Positions 62,874-64,000 of a stretch of 64,000 nt of DNA are shown here, one piece after another. Location: positions 5,022,001-5,086,000 of the forward strand of contig NZ_CP029482.1 of NCBI RefSeq assembly GCF_003151075.1, written 5' to 3'. Each line of letters opens with the position of its first letter. The first letter of the stretch is position 1. The notes below the pieces were generated by a model that saw only the letters and a program-made list of their open reading frames with translations, made no database searches and was not told the origin of the DNA. The position numbers and the translations under genes were made by a program. Origin of the DNA: Pseudomonas sp. 31-12 (lineage in GTDB: Bacteria > Pseudomonadota > Gammaproteobacteria > Pseudomonadales > Pseudomonadaceae).

Positions 62874-64000
62874 CAGGCCTGCGCCTTTTGCCAACCCTGC
62901 AACTGATAGCGAACCGGCAAGCTACGGATACGCTGGCCAGTGGCGGCGAAGATCGCGTTGCACAGCGCTGGCGCAATTGGCGGTACGCCTGGCTCACCGA
63001 CACCGCCCAACGGCACAACGCCCGGTGGTGTGACCAGATGCACCGCCACTTCCTTCGGCGCAAGCGACATGCGCGCCACTTCGTACATGTGGAAGTTGTC
63101 CTGCTGCACCTTACCGTCCTTGAAGCTGATTTCACCCACCACCGCATTGCCCAGGCCCATGACGCAGGCGCCTTCGAACTGGGCACGGATCCGCTCGGGG
63201 TTGATCTGCGGACCGCAATCCACGGCAATGTCGGCCTTGTGCACGATCAACGTGCCGTCGTCTTTGACTTCGACCTCGATCACCGCCGCCACGTAGGTGA
63301 CGAAGCTGTAATGCACCGCCAGGCCCAGGCCTCGGCCCTTGGGCAACTCACGGCCCCAACCGGCAGCCTTGGCGGCAGTTTCCAGCACGGTGCGCATCCG
63401 CCCGGTGTCGATCGGATAACGCTCGGGGGATTCGCCGTAGTTCCACTCTTCACTCAAGGTGCGCGGATCGATCTGACGGTCCGGACCGAGCAATTTGATC
63501 TGGTACTTCAGTGGATCCTGCTTGGCCTTGTGCGCCAGTTCATCGACAAAGCTCTGGATCGCAAACCCATGAGGAATGTTCGACACCGAGCGATACCAGC
63601 CGACCCGCGTATGAATCGCCGCTTCCGGGTTTTCCAGGCGCACGTTGGGGATCGCGTAGGCCATGTTGGTGAAGCCCATGCCCAACTCGAACGCCGCCTC
63701 GTGGTTCATGCCCGGGGCGAACAGCGCGGTGATGCTAGGGGCGACGGTGCGGTGCAACCAGCCAGATGGGAGGCCGTCCTTGTCCAGGCTGGCCTTCAGG
63801 TACTCGGCCGACACGGTGTGGAAGTAGGAACAGTGGATGTCGTCTTCACGGGTCCATTGCACCCGCACCGCTTTGCCGGGGAATTCCTTGGCGAGGATCG
63901 CCGCTTCGATGATGAAGTCCGGCTTGGACTTGCGACCGAAACCGCCGCCCAGCAAGGTGACATTGAACGTGACCTTATCGAACGCAATACCGAGGCGTTC
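62873..64000 (-). CDS. Molybdopterin-binding large subunit of a xanthine-oxidase-family hydroxylase (IorB-like), 5' truncated
   Basis: The C-terminal 375 residues of a molybdenum hydroxylase large subunit; the frame runs off the window end, so start and N-terminus are missing. LLGGGFGRKSKPDF, VQWTREDDIHCSYF, WYRSVSNIPHGFAIQSFVDELA and GVGEPGVPPIAPALCNAIF (with the catalytic Glu region) are typical of isoquinoline 1-oxidoreductase beta-like/aldehyde dehydrogenase subunits. It likely oxidises an aldehyde or N-heterocycle with an iron-sulfur partner encoded outside the window. XdhC and MobA-like genes follow in one operon. Confidence 0.88.
   Translation of the reverse strand, partial: ERLGIAFDKVTFNVTLLGGGFGRKSKPDFIIEAAILAKEFPGKAVRVQWTREDDIHCSYFHTVSAEYLKASLDKDGLPSGWLHRTVAPSITALFAPGMNHEAAFELGMGFTNMAYAIPNVRLENPEAAIHTRVGWYRSVSNIPHGFAIQSFVDELAHKAKQDPLKYQIKLLGPDRQIDPRTLSEEWNYGESPERYPIDTGRMRTVLETAAKAAGWGRELPKGRGLGLAVHYSFVTYVAAVIEVEVKDDGTLIVHKADIAVDCGPQINPERIRAQFEGACVMGLGNAVVGEISFKDGKVQQDNFHMYEVARMSLAPKEVAVHLVTPPGVVPLGGVGEPGVPPIAPALCNAIFAATGQRIRSLPVRYQLQGWQKAQA

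Overview
The window is chromosomal DNA from a Pseudomonas, most likely of the P. fluorescens group. Evidence: GC-rich coding with Pseudomonas-like codon use; the block tatD-pilZ-holB-tmk-mltG-pabC-fabF-acpP-fabG-fabD-plsX-rpmF-yceD with divergent maf, sppA, a HAD phosphatase, rluC and rne, in the order usual for pseudomonads; adjacent etfBA and ETF-ubiquinone oxidoreductase genes; and nine paired REP (REPIN-like) elements of the fluorescent-pseudomonad type. No tRNA, rRNA or CRISPR array was seen.

Layout. 1-10.1 kb: small housekeeping and envelope genes (YheU, a CsrA paralogue, YnfA, an SDR, DUF3309, an LtaS-like phosphoglycerol transferase, a START protein, YkgJ, a Lys/Ala/Pro-rich exported protein, a MocR regulator, and a periplasmic binding protein/DUF4398/OmpA operon). 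10.2-14.1 kb: electron-transfer flavoprotein genes flanking a regulatory region that holds a MITE-like inverted repeat and a PsrA-type operator. 14.2-16.3 kb: an AraC regulator and a zinc alcohol dehydrogenase. 16.3-21.6 kb: the D-galactonate operon dgoK-dgoA-dgoD-MFS-iclR. 21.7-24.0 kb: an AT-richer islet with a PAAR protein, a Ser-Asp-His hydrolase and a lipoprotein that resembles an orphan type VI secretion effector/immunity module. 24.2-27.6 kb: GNAT, HD hydrolase, MFS and small exported proteins. 27.8-32.1 kb: a YegTUVW-like unit (kinase, NCS1 permease, ADP-ribosylglycohydrolase-like enzyme, GntR). 32.3-38.7 kb: AraFGH-type sugar ABC transporter, sugar dehydrogenase SDR, SMP-30 lactonase and a FadR-type GntR. 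38.8-43.5 kb: DUF1285, DUF4823, a solitary MoaA, TetR, a likely RgsA sRNA, TatD and PilZ. 43.5-59.8 kb: thymidylate kinase, fatty-acid synthesis and RNase E blocks. 59.87-61.18 kb: an intact IS3-family element with a 3-bp target duplication. 61.3-64.0 kb: a molybdenum hydroxylase operon cut by the window edge.

How genes work together. The two sugar loci (16-21.6 kb and 32-38.7 kb) appear to be one split pathway: the SDR and lactonase would convert D-galactose to D-galactonate, and DgoD, DgoK and DgoA would take it to pyruvate and glyceraldehyde 3-phosphate (De Ley-Doudoroff route). The link is in the DNA: both operons start from nearly the same promoter, with a 15-bp palindrome (TCCCATATTATGGGA and a one-mismatch copy) at an identical distance from matching -35/-10 boxes and matching ribosome-binding sites. 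In the second copy that ribosome-binding site drives a 26-codon leader ORF that spans a terminator-like hairpin just ahead of the dehydrogenase gene. A second motif, AATCATCATACGAT, lies upstream of both the FadR-type regulator and araF. The homology statements come from reading protein sequences and motifs; no database search was run.
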